The position numbers and the translations under genes were made by a program. The notes below the pieces were generated by a model that worked only from the letters and a program-made list of their open reading frames with translations, was not told the origin of the DNA and made no database searches. Positions 1 to 13,338 of a stretch of DNA of 64,000 bases are shown here, piece by piece. The stretch spans positions 635,001 to 699,000 of the forward strand of contig NC_085922.1 in assembly GCF_035222485.1 (NCBI RefSeq). Reading direction: 5' to 3'. The first letter of the stretch is position 1. Every line of letters starts with the position of its first letter. Source of the stretch: Podospora pseudoanserina (Eukaryota > Ascomycota > Sordariomycetes > Sordariales > Podosporaceae).

Positions 1-70
1 TTTCCGGCTAGAATGTTATTTTAATACTTTTAAATTTTTCCTTAATAGAGTTAAAGTAAAATATATAACA

Positions 71-467
71 TATAACGAACCCCTATATAAAACCTCTAAA
101 AGAAATACGGGTTAAAAATAACTTTTAATAATTAGTTCGGTATAGCTAAGTAATATATAATAAAATATTTCAATATAAATATAAAATACCGTAAATATAA
201 TTTATAATTATATATTACGGAACTATTTATCTACGGTAGCTAGTTCCTCCGTATATATAGACCTTATGGTCTCCTAGATCATTACTCTTTAGCAATAATC
301 CTGTCTTGGATTATTAATTCTTATTAATAATCCCGCGCTAGATCATTGCCTCTTAGTAATAATCCTACAGGCGAGGCTACTCCTGTCCTAATTAGTTCTA
401 CTAGCGATTGGCTATACGCGTTGCGTCCCGCACATAGTCTAACCTGCCTGTTGGCTTAACTGTGACA
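71..467 (-). repeat. LTR copy, antisense, RIP-mutated (U3 type C)
   Basis: In antisense it starts with tataacgaacccc (the mutated form of tgtgacgaacccc) and ends ctgtgaca at 461-467, so it has TG...CA-type ends. The outer 190 bases match the R/U5 part of the better-preserved copy at 9,726-10,104 in reverse complement, including the block around the ctccgtatatatagacc TATA segment. The inner part is a different U3, with internal repeats of a tagatcatt...taataatcc unit. The five-base flanks (taaca and gtatt) do not match, so no target duplication remains. Confidence 0.7.
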
Positions 468-692
468 GTATTAAGTAATGTTCAACTTTTCTTTTCAATA
501 TTGATTTTGTTGTAATTCCCTTATGAAAAATGGAAATTACTTTGAGGATAATAATAAATATATATACAGTAAATCTCTTTAGCTAGCTCTTTACCCTCTT
601 ATTTCTAGTTTTTTTTTTATAAAAAATTTTTATTCTTTCAATTTTTTATTACTAATTTCTTACTCTACCTCTCTCTGCCTTTAGTCTATTTA

Positions 693-950
693 TGTTATAG
701 ACCAATTATATAGTAAGGCAAAGTGGAGACTGCAGTAGGCCGTGGGAGACCAATGAAGTAAGATGTAATAGCGGGGCTGCAGGACAGCGGGGCGCGCACC
801 TCTTGGCAGAGCTGAGCCAGCTCAGTAGGCTCAGCAACTAGGCGTAGTGAGCCATGGTGAGCTAGGTATGGAGGTATCTGGGGGATTGAGGTCTATATAT
901 TCGGAGGAAATGGCTGCTGTGGATAGACAGTTCCGGTGTATAAAATAATA
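693..950 (+). repeat. Truncated LTR copy, sense (U3 type A)
   Basis: It begins tgttatagaccaattatata, the C-to-T version of the start of the 9,726 copy. It follows that copy through the gagctgagccagctcag block and the TATA segment and loses similarity just after cagttccgg near 935-950. The U5 end is missing. It lies 225 bases after an antisense copy, with the two U3 ends facing each other. Confidence 0.7.
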
Positions 951-3900
951 TATTATATTAAAATCTACATCCATTTTTACTCTCTACCAAGATTATACGG
1001 CCTAGTTAATATAAGAATTATACCATTTTAACTCTCTACCAAGATGATACGGCCTAATTAATCTAAGAATTTTACTATTTTAATTCTCGAAAGACTAATT
1101 ATAATAAATAACGTGTATATATATTTACATGTAAAATATCTTTTTTATGTTTGTTCTTACTAAATTCGGATTATTAACTTTAATATATTCTAGCTTTAAT
1201 TTAATCATGAAGTTAAGATTGTAGTTTATAAATGTTTTGAAAGATTTCAAAATTATTAAATAGCCTTCTAATAGCTCAAATTATATACTTAATTTTTACC
1301 TTTATTTAAAGGCAAAAGGAAAACTATAATACCGGGGTAATATAAAATTACTAGAAAAGAGTATAATTAATTAGTCTTTTAAGGTAACGAAAGTACTTAC
1401 AGAAACTAGTATATATATATTTAATAACCCTAGAATCCTTTACTTTAACCGCTATAGAAAAGTCCTATTTAGATAAGTAATATAATTGAATGGTTTTTAG
1501 AATGTCACTTCTTTTTTATTCTTTTTAAAGGATAAATAATATAGTTAGAACTAATTTATTAAATTCAAAGAAGGTATAATATAGAATATTAAACGAAATA
1601 TCTACTATATAATATATATACTTTCTCCATAAGGCCTCAATATTGTAATAAATCATAAATTAATTAAAATAATAAAAGCCTATTAAAACTATTGTTTATT
1701 CTGGATAGTAAAGATATAGAGGTTTACGAAAGGTATTAATAATATTGAAGATCCGCCCAAAACAAATATATTTAAAAATATAAATATACTACTTGAGGTA
1801 AATGAAACAGGTATGATATTCTAGGAATATTCTTCCTAAAAGTAAAGAGTAATAGAGGGTTATTAAATTTCAATATAAATAAAATCGTTATATATTATGT
1901 TGAGAAATTCTATTAATATTTAACGTAATAACAGTAGTTGTTAATATTTCTAGGGTATTATTAACGGTGCATCCTGGTGAATAGTAGTTTTGATTAATAT
2001 AACTTATTATTCTTATAAATCTTTCAAATACCCAGAAAAATATAATATTTAAATTACTAAACTTTGTTTTACTTCTTAAATAACTTTAATAGTTTGAGAA
2101 GAAATTTTAAATGGTCTCTATGGATTAAATATAGGTTTAATGATTGTATAGTATGTATTGCTTTAGTTTCTGAATATTTATAGATAATATGATATATTTT
2201 GAAAATGGCTATAAAAAAGGTAAGGAATATATATTTTAAAAGCTTATATTAATTTCTATGGTTACTTTTTAAAATATACAAAATAAATAATTTTGGTCTG
2301 GATTCACAATTAAAAAATCGAAAAGTGTTAACATTACAGTAAGATAACAACAGTCCATCATTTTTTAATAGTTCATTAAGGGAGAACTATAATTCACCTA
2401 TTGATTAAAAATTATACAAATTACTTGATTAATATCAGAAAAATTCATTTACAAATAATCCTAGAATTAAATATAAATCATGTGATTTTTTTTTCCAAAT
2501 AGTATTAAAAATTTTTATACCTATAAATGTATCCTTTTCTTTTCAGCCATTTTTAATTATAAAGCATATATACTGTTTTTCGAAAACTTATTATGCTTAA
2601 AAGTTGTAATTAAAGTCTACGAGAATATTAAAAGGATTAAGGGTTATGAAAGATATTTGAAAGGTTATATTAAAAACCAAATTTATAAGAAAAATAAATA
2701 ATATAAATACATTAATATTTATAAAAGCCTAATAGTAATAAAAATCTTTAAAAATAATATACTAGTTAGTTACCTTCGAGGTTAATTTTTGTTTTCACAT
2801 TATGTAATAGGATCACCATATTAAAATTAAAATTAAACCTATCTATTAATTGAAACTACCGAACTTTTAAATAGTTATTAAAGTATTGACAAATAATTAA
2901 TTAACGCAGTATATTATAAATTCTAACTAGGCTCGGTTATAAAAAACCACTTTATTTAAAAGATATTAGACGGCTTATAGTGGTAAAAGGTCAATAAAAC
3001 TCCTATTAATTAAATAAATGATAAGAAACTTTTATATGAAGTTAATTTAAAGTGCTAGGATTTGCATTTAGACTAATATTATACGGATAATGTTTGAGAT
3101 TTGTAAATAGTACGAACAAAGACTTTTAAAAGAAAATTTAAATTAGGTGAGGTTATTAACTTATTTATAAGAAGGACACCTAAGTATAGTAGTAGTATGG
3201 GATAAATCTGTATTACAAACTTTAAGTAATAGAAAAATAATGAACGTAAAGATATGTCTAAAATAGCTCATGTTGAAAGGAAAGTGAAATATATATAATG
3301 ATATTTAATATAATGAATGCAGTAAATAAAATAAACGGCTAAGAGTATATTAGAGTTTAGTTTTCAATATTTAAAAGTAAGCTGATATTTTACACGTATA
3401 TTCAATATTATAATCTAACTATAGAAACTGAAGTTTTAATAATATTAGTTAATAAATCTGTAAAGAAATTCATTATTTGAAAAGTAAATCGCCATACCGT
3501 TTAACTTCTACCTTAAATTCCTACAATTTTACCAATTCATAATTATTTTATTTTTATACAATAAAGATATTAGTTAAAAAATTCTTCCGCCCACATATAT
3601 ATATTTTTAGTTTGGAAATTAACCTAAATATTTGGAAAAAAAATATCTTTATAATTGCAGGTAAATGTTTCTTTAGGGATTATAACAGTAAGTAATTATA
3701 TGTAGGATAGTCGGTTAAGATTATATTAAGAGCAAGGATTAGCGATTAGGATTAAATATCTATATTAAGGTTACGGTTAATAAAATTATACCAAGGAATA
3801 TAAGTAAGGTAGCATAAAAAAATTCCAAAAGATAAGTGGGTTACTTAAAGAATTCCCCTTTTTCTCATCATTTTAAATTTATTTTAATTGTAAAAATATA

Positions 3901-6900
3901 ATGTGGGCCCTGCCCTATTCAAGCTATATTTTCGTGATACTTTATAAAAGAGTTTAAATAAAAAATGGCTAGAGTAATTAAATAAAGTAGAAAAGAAGAA
4001 GTTGGTTGTGACTAAAAGATATAAATATCTTTATATTAGCTACTAAAAGGACTAGTTAGTAGGTTTAAATATGAATATCAGAGCGGTTTTACCTTCTATA
4101 TATTATAATAGAAATAAAAATACTTTATTTTATAGGCGCGTAAGGATGTAACTAAGATAAAACGGCAATGTAAATATATTATTTATTCCAAGATACTAAA
4201 TAACGACGAAAACTCCGTCACCGAAGCTTGGTAATAAAGGCAGGGCTTATATAAGTAACAGTATAAAAAAGAACTAACTAATTGCTAAGTCCTTAGGGAT
4301 TATAAACTAAGGCCGTAATATTCCCCCCTATTCGTTAAGCATATGTTACTAAAGAAAGCTTTAAGAATTATATAAACTTCTATTAAAAATATTAGTATCT
4401 GTCAAAAATTATTACCGTTATAATACTAGCCTTTATTTTATCTTCTCTATTTATACTAGTATAATTTTTATTAAAACCAAAAGATATTCTAATTAAACGA
4501 ATGATGCTAATATCTATTAGCTCGTCTATTAGTTTAATATTAAAAGTAGGATTATTATATATCTTGCCACATAAAATAAAGTATTTCAACGTAAACTACT
4601 AAACTTTTAAAATATTTCAGTAAACATAATATAATAACCTATATAATTCACTGGATATAGGTCTTTATCGATAAACTTAGATAAAAAACTTATGAATTAG
4701 GGTAGAAGAGAGACGTATATCACTAGGACAGTATATAGTTAGTAGGAGGAAGTGTACTTAATAAATTATTAGAAGTGATAAAGATATTATGAAAAATTCA
4801 CTATATGGATATCTTCTAATTTTCGATTTTTCTACGTTAATCTCCATAATAATTCTCCTGTTTGTAGAAATGTAGTTAGTTAGATCTTTACGAGTAGGGG
4901 AATACGTTAATAATGAGAAGGATTTATAAATTCTTTTAAAATTATAGAGCTAGGTTATACATTAATTATTTAATTCTAAAAGGAAAATTGTATTATAATA
5001 TTGAAGTTGAAGTTTTTTATAGTAAAAGTATTGAATAAATATAGTATTTATCAAAGTAGTAACTTATTATTCAAGGTTTCGAGAAGTATACGGTTTTGAA
5101 AAATCAAGGTGATATAATTATCAACGTTAATGATAAAATTAACTATATATTGTTAGAAAATAGTTGGAAGGTTAAAAGAATAGAGAAGTTATTTGAAAAT
5201 AATTTAGGATAATGAAAATAAACTATTTTATTAAACTGTTTTGATTAAAAGTTCTAAAGTTCAATAAATTAAATTAAAAGTGTATTTTAACATGAAGCTG
5301 TAGAAATAACTTTCCTACCTTAATCATAATAAAGGTATTTTGAATACCTTGAAATATACTTTCAATGTTTGAAGAACCAATAGAATATAAAATTGTTATT
5401 ATCTATAGTTGTAAAAGTTTAAAAAATTAGTAGTAAATTTTCCGATTAGTTATTAAACTGTTATAAAATACATTTAATAATAATCATCTTTTTTGGAAAT
5501 AATTTAAGGTAAAGGAGAAGTTTTCCATTAGGGCTTTGAAAGGTTGTGTGAGGATATTATTGATATAATAACTTTTTAATAATTGATATACTTAGAAAAC
5601 AGGTAATCTTCACTATAACATTCAAATTTAAATTTTGAAAGTATATATTGTAGTATATTCAACTGAAATGTTATTAAATAGAAACCTTGAAGAATTAAAA
5701 AGTTTTCTTTCAAAATTTTAAGAGTTTAAAAGCATTAAGAATATTATTAATATATTAGTAGTATTTCTAAGTTTTCATTAGTTTTTAAATATTGGTATTT
5801 TTTATCCATTTGAAATCTTAATAAAGCTTTAAATACAATTTTGTATTATACGTAGTATTCTATATTTCTATATTTTAGTTTCGTGAATAACATGTAATAA
5901 AAAAGTAAAAGATAAAAAAACTTGAGGAAGCTAATCAAGAAAATTAACTTTATTGTTAAACGCCTGGATATAAACTGAAATTTCTATATTATTGTAATTA
6001 TTCATGTTGACTGATTTGTTGCTTATAAACCATTCTATAATATATATATGTATATATATACATAAGTAGAGTTTACACATAAAATCGAACTTTATTTTGA
6101 AATATTAACTATGGATATTTTAAAAATAAGTTAAATATTATGATTTATAGCTACAGGGAGTAAAGAGATAAATACATATTATATATCAAATACCATAAAT
6201 TTAACTATTACAATTAGGAAAACTATAATAACTATAGAAAATAAAAGTATTATTAAAATTTATTAAATATTAATATTAATAAAAGTACTAGTATTTTAAA
6301 AGGTAGTTCCTACATTAAATCCTACTGTTAAGAAATTTCATTAAGGTTTGTATAGGTTTCAAAGATTTTATAGACAATATTGTAAATAGTTAAAACTATA
6401 TTCAATATAATAGATTTAAACTTTCAAGTATTTACATTATAACCAAAATTACATTACAAGTATTTCAAGTAATAACTGGTTAAATAAATAATATGGATTT
6501 AACTATTTATTTTCTAAAACCTAAAATCATGAATAATTAAATTTAATATCATAATGTATCGCCTTTATTGTATTTCTAACTTAATTATATGGTAAATTCT
6601 ATAAATTTTATTGTAGAACAATTGAAATGTAGATATGTCTGATTTCAAATATTATTTAGCTTTTATAATTAATAATAAACCTACTTTAGAGTTACTTTAA
6701 ATCACATTAACAAGAAAACACTTTTAAATCATTTAATGAACCTTGAATTATAACTTTGGGTTTCTTAATAGAGCAAGTCTACACAATGAATTATTACTAT
6801 TCAATTTTAGATATTTAAAATTATTATACTCTTACTATTCAAAAATAATACACATTTATTAATCACAATCGCCTACCCATAATAATCAGCAACACAGTGC

Positions 6901-9243
6901 TAAGTGATGGTGGCTAAAATATAATACAAGTAAACTGAATTGAGTTAAAGAAGTTAAAGGAAAAAGAGTCTATATATTGTAAGGTACTATAGTACCTATC
7001 CGTTGCCTAATATATTATAGAATCCTATCAATTCCTCTAACTATACCTTTGAAAATATCGACGCAATAGTATGTAGTTTCTACATGCTATTATTTATATA
7101 TATATATATATATTTCAAAGGAAAAACGAGTCTGATTTCGTATATTACTAACCGACATAATAAGGATACTTCTATTATTTTATAGTACTGTGATAGAAAT
7201 AAATTATTTATTATTTACTACACTTTAAACAGTCATGGTAATATAACGTAAAAAATCTATTTATTATAAATTTCTTCGCTTCTTTACGATTGCTTTTCAA
7301 AAATATTACACACTCAATCTCTTTTTCATTTTATTCCTTCAGTTTTTTGCATTACTTTAACTTTTCCCTTTGTTATTTTAGATTTTTATAGTAAACCTAG
7401 GTCTATCCTTTAACTCCCCTTTAGTACTTTCAAGTTTATATTATAGACTGTATTATAGTTATTAGGTTATATAATACGATGATACTAATCTTGTTTTATT
7501 AAGTGTATTAGTTTATTTATTATTATTTCCTTGAACGTAAAATATACTTGGATTAAGAATTTTTTAAAAAAAGTCTAACGTAGTTTTGGTTTATATAACT
7601 TATGCTAAATTTAAATTTATGATTTACGTATTGTTAATTAACTGAATATCATTGAAACGGCTCTAGGTATTTTATTATAAGTTATTTTATTAGTATATAT
7701 ATATTTCGATATATAAATTAATCTTATTTAAGCAACTTAAAATCTTTTTTTCCGATTATAATCTTTTTTAATACTTTTTATAGTTATATTGAATAAGTAA
7801 TCATTTAGGTGAGTATTTTATTAATGATGTTAAAGGCCATTTATACACTGTAATAATTAAATATAAGATGTTAATCAGATTTAATTTATATAATGCTAAG
7901 ATTTTACTATTATGAGGGAGAACTACGTTAACTATATGCTTTAATACTATATAATAATATTTTAGAGCGAGGCTATTTAACATTTAAAACTTTATTTTAA
8001 ACTTTATTTTAATCGAATTAAAAGTTTATTTATAAATTTTGATTTCTTTTTAATACTATATATACTACTTGAATTTATAAAAGACAATACCTTTATCAAT
8101 TATATTATATATAAACTTTATTAATATTCATTTTTAGGTCTTAAAATATTTCTTTGATTAAGATGTATATATATATATATATAATACTACTTAATTTACT
8201 TGAATACAATAGGTTATACTAAATTAATATCTTTGAAACGAAGACACCAAAATACTTTTTTATTACCTAATAATTAATAAATTTCACTCTATTTTTTTTT
8301 TACAAGAAATATCTTTGCTAACAATCATTGTACTATTTTATTAATCTATATAGTAATTCTAGAAATGCTTCAATATTTACTTAGCTTTTTTAGTTCTACT
8401 ATTAAAGTTGATTCGATAGCAAAATCGATCCTTCTTCCTTGAAAACAGTTATAGAAGTTTATTATTTATAAATCTATGATATTAAAAATAACGGTTAGAA
8501 ATAATATACAGAGTTGAAACGTATAAGCGTGGTATGATATTATTTAATTATATTTTTTCAGTTATATTAACATTTTTTTAATTATAGAAGTCTTGGGATA
8601 GCTATACGAGGTGGTCTGTCTTTTTAACCGATTCTATATTATTTATTAACTTTACTTCATCGGTTAACAATGAACTTTTCTATTTAAGATTATTACTTTA
8701 GTGTTTATTTTTAAATTCTATTACAACCTTATTACTTTAGCCGTCGGGTATTTATTACCTATTTTTTTATGGAAGTTATCTTTTTTTTATAAAAGGAATT
8801 CTCAATTCAATATGTTTTCGCCGAAGCAATGAGTTAGGTTATATTATATATTATGTTTAAACTTTCTAGTAATATTTTTTTTATCATTAGTTATATCCTT
8901 TATAATATTGTTTTTCCAAAATAATAAATATTTACGCTTAACTTCTTAATTTTTGATACTATATATTTATCCATTATTTCGTCTATTCTATGAATCTTTT
9001 AGAGTTCTACTATTTTAATTCGTAAACTCTTTTGACTACTTGTCAATCTAATTTATAATTTAAATCGTTATAATTTTTATTTATTTTCAAGGCATTAATT
9101 TTATACTGGAGGAATATAATCGTGATTTTCTTAGTGTAATATAGTTATGAGAAAACTTTAAATATATATCTATACATACTATCTAAACTTCTTAGAAATC
9201 ATTTATTATCCCGCCAATTCATTATATGAATTCCGTACTTCTA

Positions 9244-9646
9244 TGTGACGAACCCCTATCTAGAACCTCTGAAAAGGATACTGGTTGAAGGCACTTCTGA
9301 ACAATCCTGGTTCGGTACAGCTAAACAGTATACAATAAATGGCTTGTCTCAATCACAAAAGCTAAGATACCACTATTGTAACTTGTATTACATACTGCAG
9401 ATCTATCTATCTACACCAGCCAGTTCCACTATATATATAGACCTAGGACTCTAATTTATCCGTATCTGGATCTACCTTTTAATCCCTAGATCTCTTGGAT
9501 CTAGCTCCGAATCCATAAATCCACGGATCTATCTCCGAAAGCCTAGATCTCTTAGCCCGTGCTATTCCCTGCCCTACAGGCCCCCCCTATTCGTCGCTCC
9601 AGTCTTACTGGTCTTGGCGACCCCGCTTGTTCTGAACCGTGAGAAA
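9244..9646 (-). repeat. LTR copy, antisense (U3 type D)
   Basis: It starts tgtgacgaacccctatctag. Its first 205 bases are the reverse complement of the R/U5 part of the 9,726 copy with few changes. Beyond the TATA segment (about 9,433-9,441) the sequence is a separate U3 built from repeated ggatct/tagatctc units. The inner end is uncertain: gaaccgtgaga near 9,634-9,644 stands where other antisense copies have ccgtgaca. The short open frame inside it is LTR sequence, not a gene. Confidence 0.65.
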
Positions 9647-9720
9647 CCACAAATAAAACTGTATATTGAATTATAGAAAGTCTTCAATTATTCTAAGTAA
9701 TAGATATAAGTATATAATAC

Positions 9721-10109
9721 TTAATTGTCACAGACCAACTATATAGCAAGGCAGAGTGGAGAATGCAGCACGCCGTGGGAACCAATCAAGTAAGATACAG
9801 CGGCGGGGCTGCAGGATAGCGGGGCGCTCACCTCTTGGCAGAGCTGAGCCAGCTCAGTAGGCTCAGCAACTGAGCGTGGTGAGCCAGGTACGGAGGTACC
9901 AGGTGGATTGAGGTCTATATATACGGAGGAACTAGCTGGTGTAGATAGACAGTTCCGCAGTATGCAATCACAGCTTGTATTCACGGTATCTTGTGTTTAC
10001 AATGAGACATCTTGTTGTGCACTGTTTAGCTGCACCGAGCTAATTGTCAGAAGTAGCCTTCAACCAGTATCCCTTTGAGGGGTTCTTTACAGGGGTTCGT
10101 CACATTAAT
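9721..10109 (+). mobile_element. Solo LTR with perfect 5-base target duplication
   Basis: The LTR proper is 9,726-10,104 (379 bases), starting tgtcacag and ending ggggttcgtcaca. The five bases on each side are identical (ttaat at 9,721-9,725 and 10,105-10,109), the size usual for Ty3/gypsy elements. A TATA segment (ctatatatacggagg) lies near 9,914. Unlike its surroundings it keeps balanced base composition, so it either inserted late or is too short to be a good RIP target. The internal region is absent, as expected after LTR-LTR recombination. Confidence 0.85.
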
Positions 10110-12732
10110 ACAACTCATAACGTATTATATCGTAAACAGTGACTTACTTGAATCTTTTGTAATAAAATTAGTCCTAAATATCTTATAACGCATAGGCTTT
10201 TTAAATGTTAATAAACTTTTAGTTGAACTATTAGAATAGCATAATTGCTTATTTTCTATAAATATTTTATAATATTCATTACTTGAGTTAAATATATGCT
10301 AATATTACCAAAACTAATAAAAAAAAACAGATAGTAATTTTATTGTAAACTATGATATAGATATACATAAATCATAAGCGTTTTTTGAAATTCAAGAATT
10401 ATGATTCTCTATTTTAAGAAAAGAAATATAACACCTATACTATGATTATTAATAAAAGATATCTATCTAGAATATTTATTACGAATATGTTTCAATAAAT
10501 ATAGACTTTGAGACTGTTTTTAATATATTTCAAAATATTCTAATGTAGAAAAGGAAAGAAAATATCCAGATCATATTTAAAAGATTTCTGAGAAAAGTTA
10601 ATTTTATAAATAACATAATTTCAATTTTATTACTTTTCGAATGCTAAGAAACTAAGTCTTTATAAATAAAGCATTTCTTTTTAGAAGTTAAAGTAAAATA
10701 GCCTAAAACCATTAAATAATTTTCCAAATTTTAGTATTTAATCAACTGTATTTTCTTTTATCAACTTTATATTACTTGGATATCATAATCTTCTTCTTGG
10801 TTTTATGTAATAATATAATGTTTATATTATTTCATTATTTTACTTGATAAACACTTCTAAATTATATGATAATATCAATAACCTTTTTGATGATTTCCAT
10901 ATCCTCATAATTCTTTTTAAATATACCAGTTATTAATTATTAGATGAAGTGTTGTTAAAACTAGAAAGTTAAACTATGTTTCAAATATAAATACTTATTT
11001 AATGATTTGGAAATCATATAAATTATTTACCTTTTACAATAAAAGAAACAGAAACGTGATTTCTAATACAATATGATATTTAATATATAAAAACTTGATT
11101 CCATTAGAATGATAACGGTTTTTTGACATGTATTCAAAAATAACATTATATTAAAATTTGATTCCTTTGATATTTATGTAATATTTCATTATATTACGTC
11201 CTTTTTATACTACTTTCATAATGCATTTTAATACTACTATTTAAATATAACTTGGTCTTTCGTTATTCACTTTATTTTATACGACATAAGAAAAGAAATT
11301 ATAAGTTTTAACTACTTATAGTAATAAGCAATATCTTTAAAAATAACATGATTTTCAACTATGAACAGTAATAGAGTACTTGATAAGGGCTCAAATTCAC
11401 TGAGTTTTAGTAGTGATAAGTTTATTACAAGCAATATACTTGTAATAAACCGTAAAGCCACTATTTCAATATTTAACCTTATATCATAGTACTTATTCGA
11501 GTAGAAACCATTTATTATGTATTTATTATTCGGTTAATCAAATCTGTATTTCACTGATATTGCGATAAATCTTTTCAAATATTATCGCTATGTTTTTAAA
11601 TTAATTCAACATTATTAAGGATCAAAATGAAAATATCATTAATAATTTTATTTATTTCTAAATTTAAAACAAAAAATAAATTTCAAAATACGTTATTATC
11701 AAACATAGTGAGAACAAATATAATAATCAACTATTTCTACTTATAAAAGCTTAATTGGCTAGATTTTTAAAATCCGATATTTTCTTAAAGGTTTGAAATA
11801 TATATTTAACTTGATAACTCTAAAATTCGCCTCTTTATTTTCATTATACACTTCTTTGTTACCCTACCTGATAAGAATTTATTTAATTATATTCTGGTAC
11901 TTCGTAAAAGCCACAATTGAATAAATTTAACACTAAAGATTATATAATAAAGTTTTACTACTATGGAAAAAGTAAACATTGTAAAAGAAAGAAAGAATGT
12001 CCAAGCGCAATATATCTCTTGTTATTATTAACATAAAACTATAACTCAAAAAGAAAAAAAGGCAAATAAATAAAAATAGATGAAAGATCCTTCGAAATTT
12101 AAGTTTTTAAAGAATTCAAATTATAGACGTATATATATATATATCAATATAAGTTTATTCAAAATTTATTAAACGTAATAATCTTTCTTCTTATTAGAAT
12201 GTTTTTGGTTTTGAAATTTAGATTTATTAATTTTTAAATAAATTAAATATGGATTTCGCTATATTATACTGCTTTTATAATCAAAGACGCCTATATTTAC
12301 TTTCAAGTAGAGTTATATATTTGTGAAGAAGTTGTTATTTAAAAGAATTTCTATACATTTAGCAATTCTCGACCTACCTCTTACTATTTATTACCTTTAT
12401 TACACGTTGCCTACCCCACCTTATAAACAAGTATTAGTAGAGCTCCTGTTTCTTTTTTCACTATTATGCTCTAGTCTTTTCAGTAAACAAATTATTTGTT
12501 ATTACTACTTTCTGTTTTAGTTTTAATCGTTCTAAAAAAGCTCTTTATTTACGGGGATATTAATGCCTAAAATTAAAAAAAACACAACATAATGAAAAAA
12601 GAATTGAATAGTTAAAGTCAAATTTTTAATAATTTATTTAAATTCTTAAAGAGTGTTATATAAATTATTTTCAATATTTAAAATAAACACTTATCAATTC
12701 AATAAGGTTATTAAACTAAATAGAACTTCGGG

Positions 12733-12759
12733 TTTTTTTTTTTTAAAAAAAAAAAAAAA
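12733..12759. repeat. T12-A15 homopolymer palindrome
   Basis: A run of twelve T is followed directly by about fifteen A, forming a near-perfect homopolymeric inverted repeat about 175 bases upstream of the retroelement 5' LTR. It could be a poly(A) relic of a retroposon joined to its complement, or slippage. Run lengths in such tracts are assembly-sensitive. Confidence 0.5.
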
Positions 12760-12932
12760 CTATACGCTAGCTTATATTATTAGGCTCTGCCTTTTATTTC
12801 TTCTAATTTTGATATAGGTTATATATTGCTTTAACTAAGATATTTCTATGAAAACTTTCTTAATTTAATTATCCTATTATATACTTCATGGTTACCTTTT
12901 GCATACTAACTAAGTATTAAAATATAACCTAC

Positions 12933-13338
12933 CGTCACCGTTTTGGAAGACAGTCGACCAAAAGAACCCATTAGGACTGGACCGAGCGATCAAGCGGGGC
13001 TCACGGTCCAGGTTAATAGGACGGACCAATGAGATGGGGGCCGGGAACCGTAGCGGGGCTCACGGTCAACGATCCAGCATCGACTAATTAGAAGTAGACC
13101 GAGGACCGTCTGTAAGTCAACGGTCCACGGTCCCAAAGTATGTATATACGGAGGAACTGGCTAATATAGAGAGATAGTCCCGCAGTATGTAATATAAGTT
13201 ATAATCGTTGGTATTTAGACTTTTGTAATTAAGATAAACTATTTATTATATACTATCTAGCTATACCGAATTAGGATTACTTAGAAGTGTCTTTAATTAG
13301 TATTCCTTTTAAAGATTTTAAATAGGGGTTCGTTATAC
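12933..13338 (+). repeat. 5' LTR of the Ty3/gypsy element (U3 type B)
   Basis: It begins cgtcaccgttttgg and ends ggggttcgttata, the mutated forms of tgtcac and gttcgtcaca. It shares its U3, including repeated gcggggctcacggtc units, with the solo LTR at 22,277-22,628, and its R/U5 with all other copies. It sits directly upstream of gag-pol remains in the same orientation, so it is read as the 5' LTR. No clear primer-binding site is visible after it. Confidence 0.75.

Noticed and set aside
3905-4250. Possible terminal inverted repeat (gggccctgccctattcaagc against aagccctgcctttattacc in reverse)
   Set aside because: Similarity is short and gapped, no target duplication or transposase is visible, and chance is plausible.
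4392-4589. Short open frames in the AT-rich block (also 7,801-7,983 and 12,323-12,520)
   Set aside because: Composition follows the surrounding A+T bias, with no domain, no splice signals and no conserved motif.
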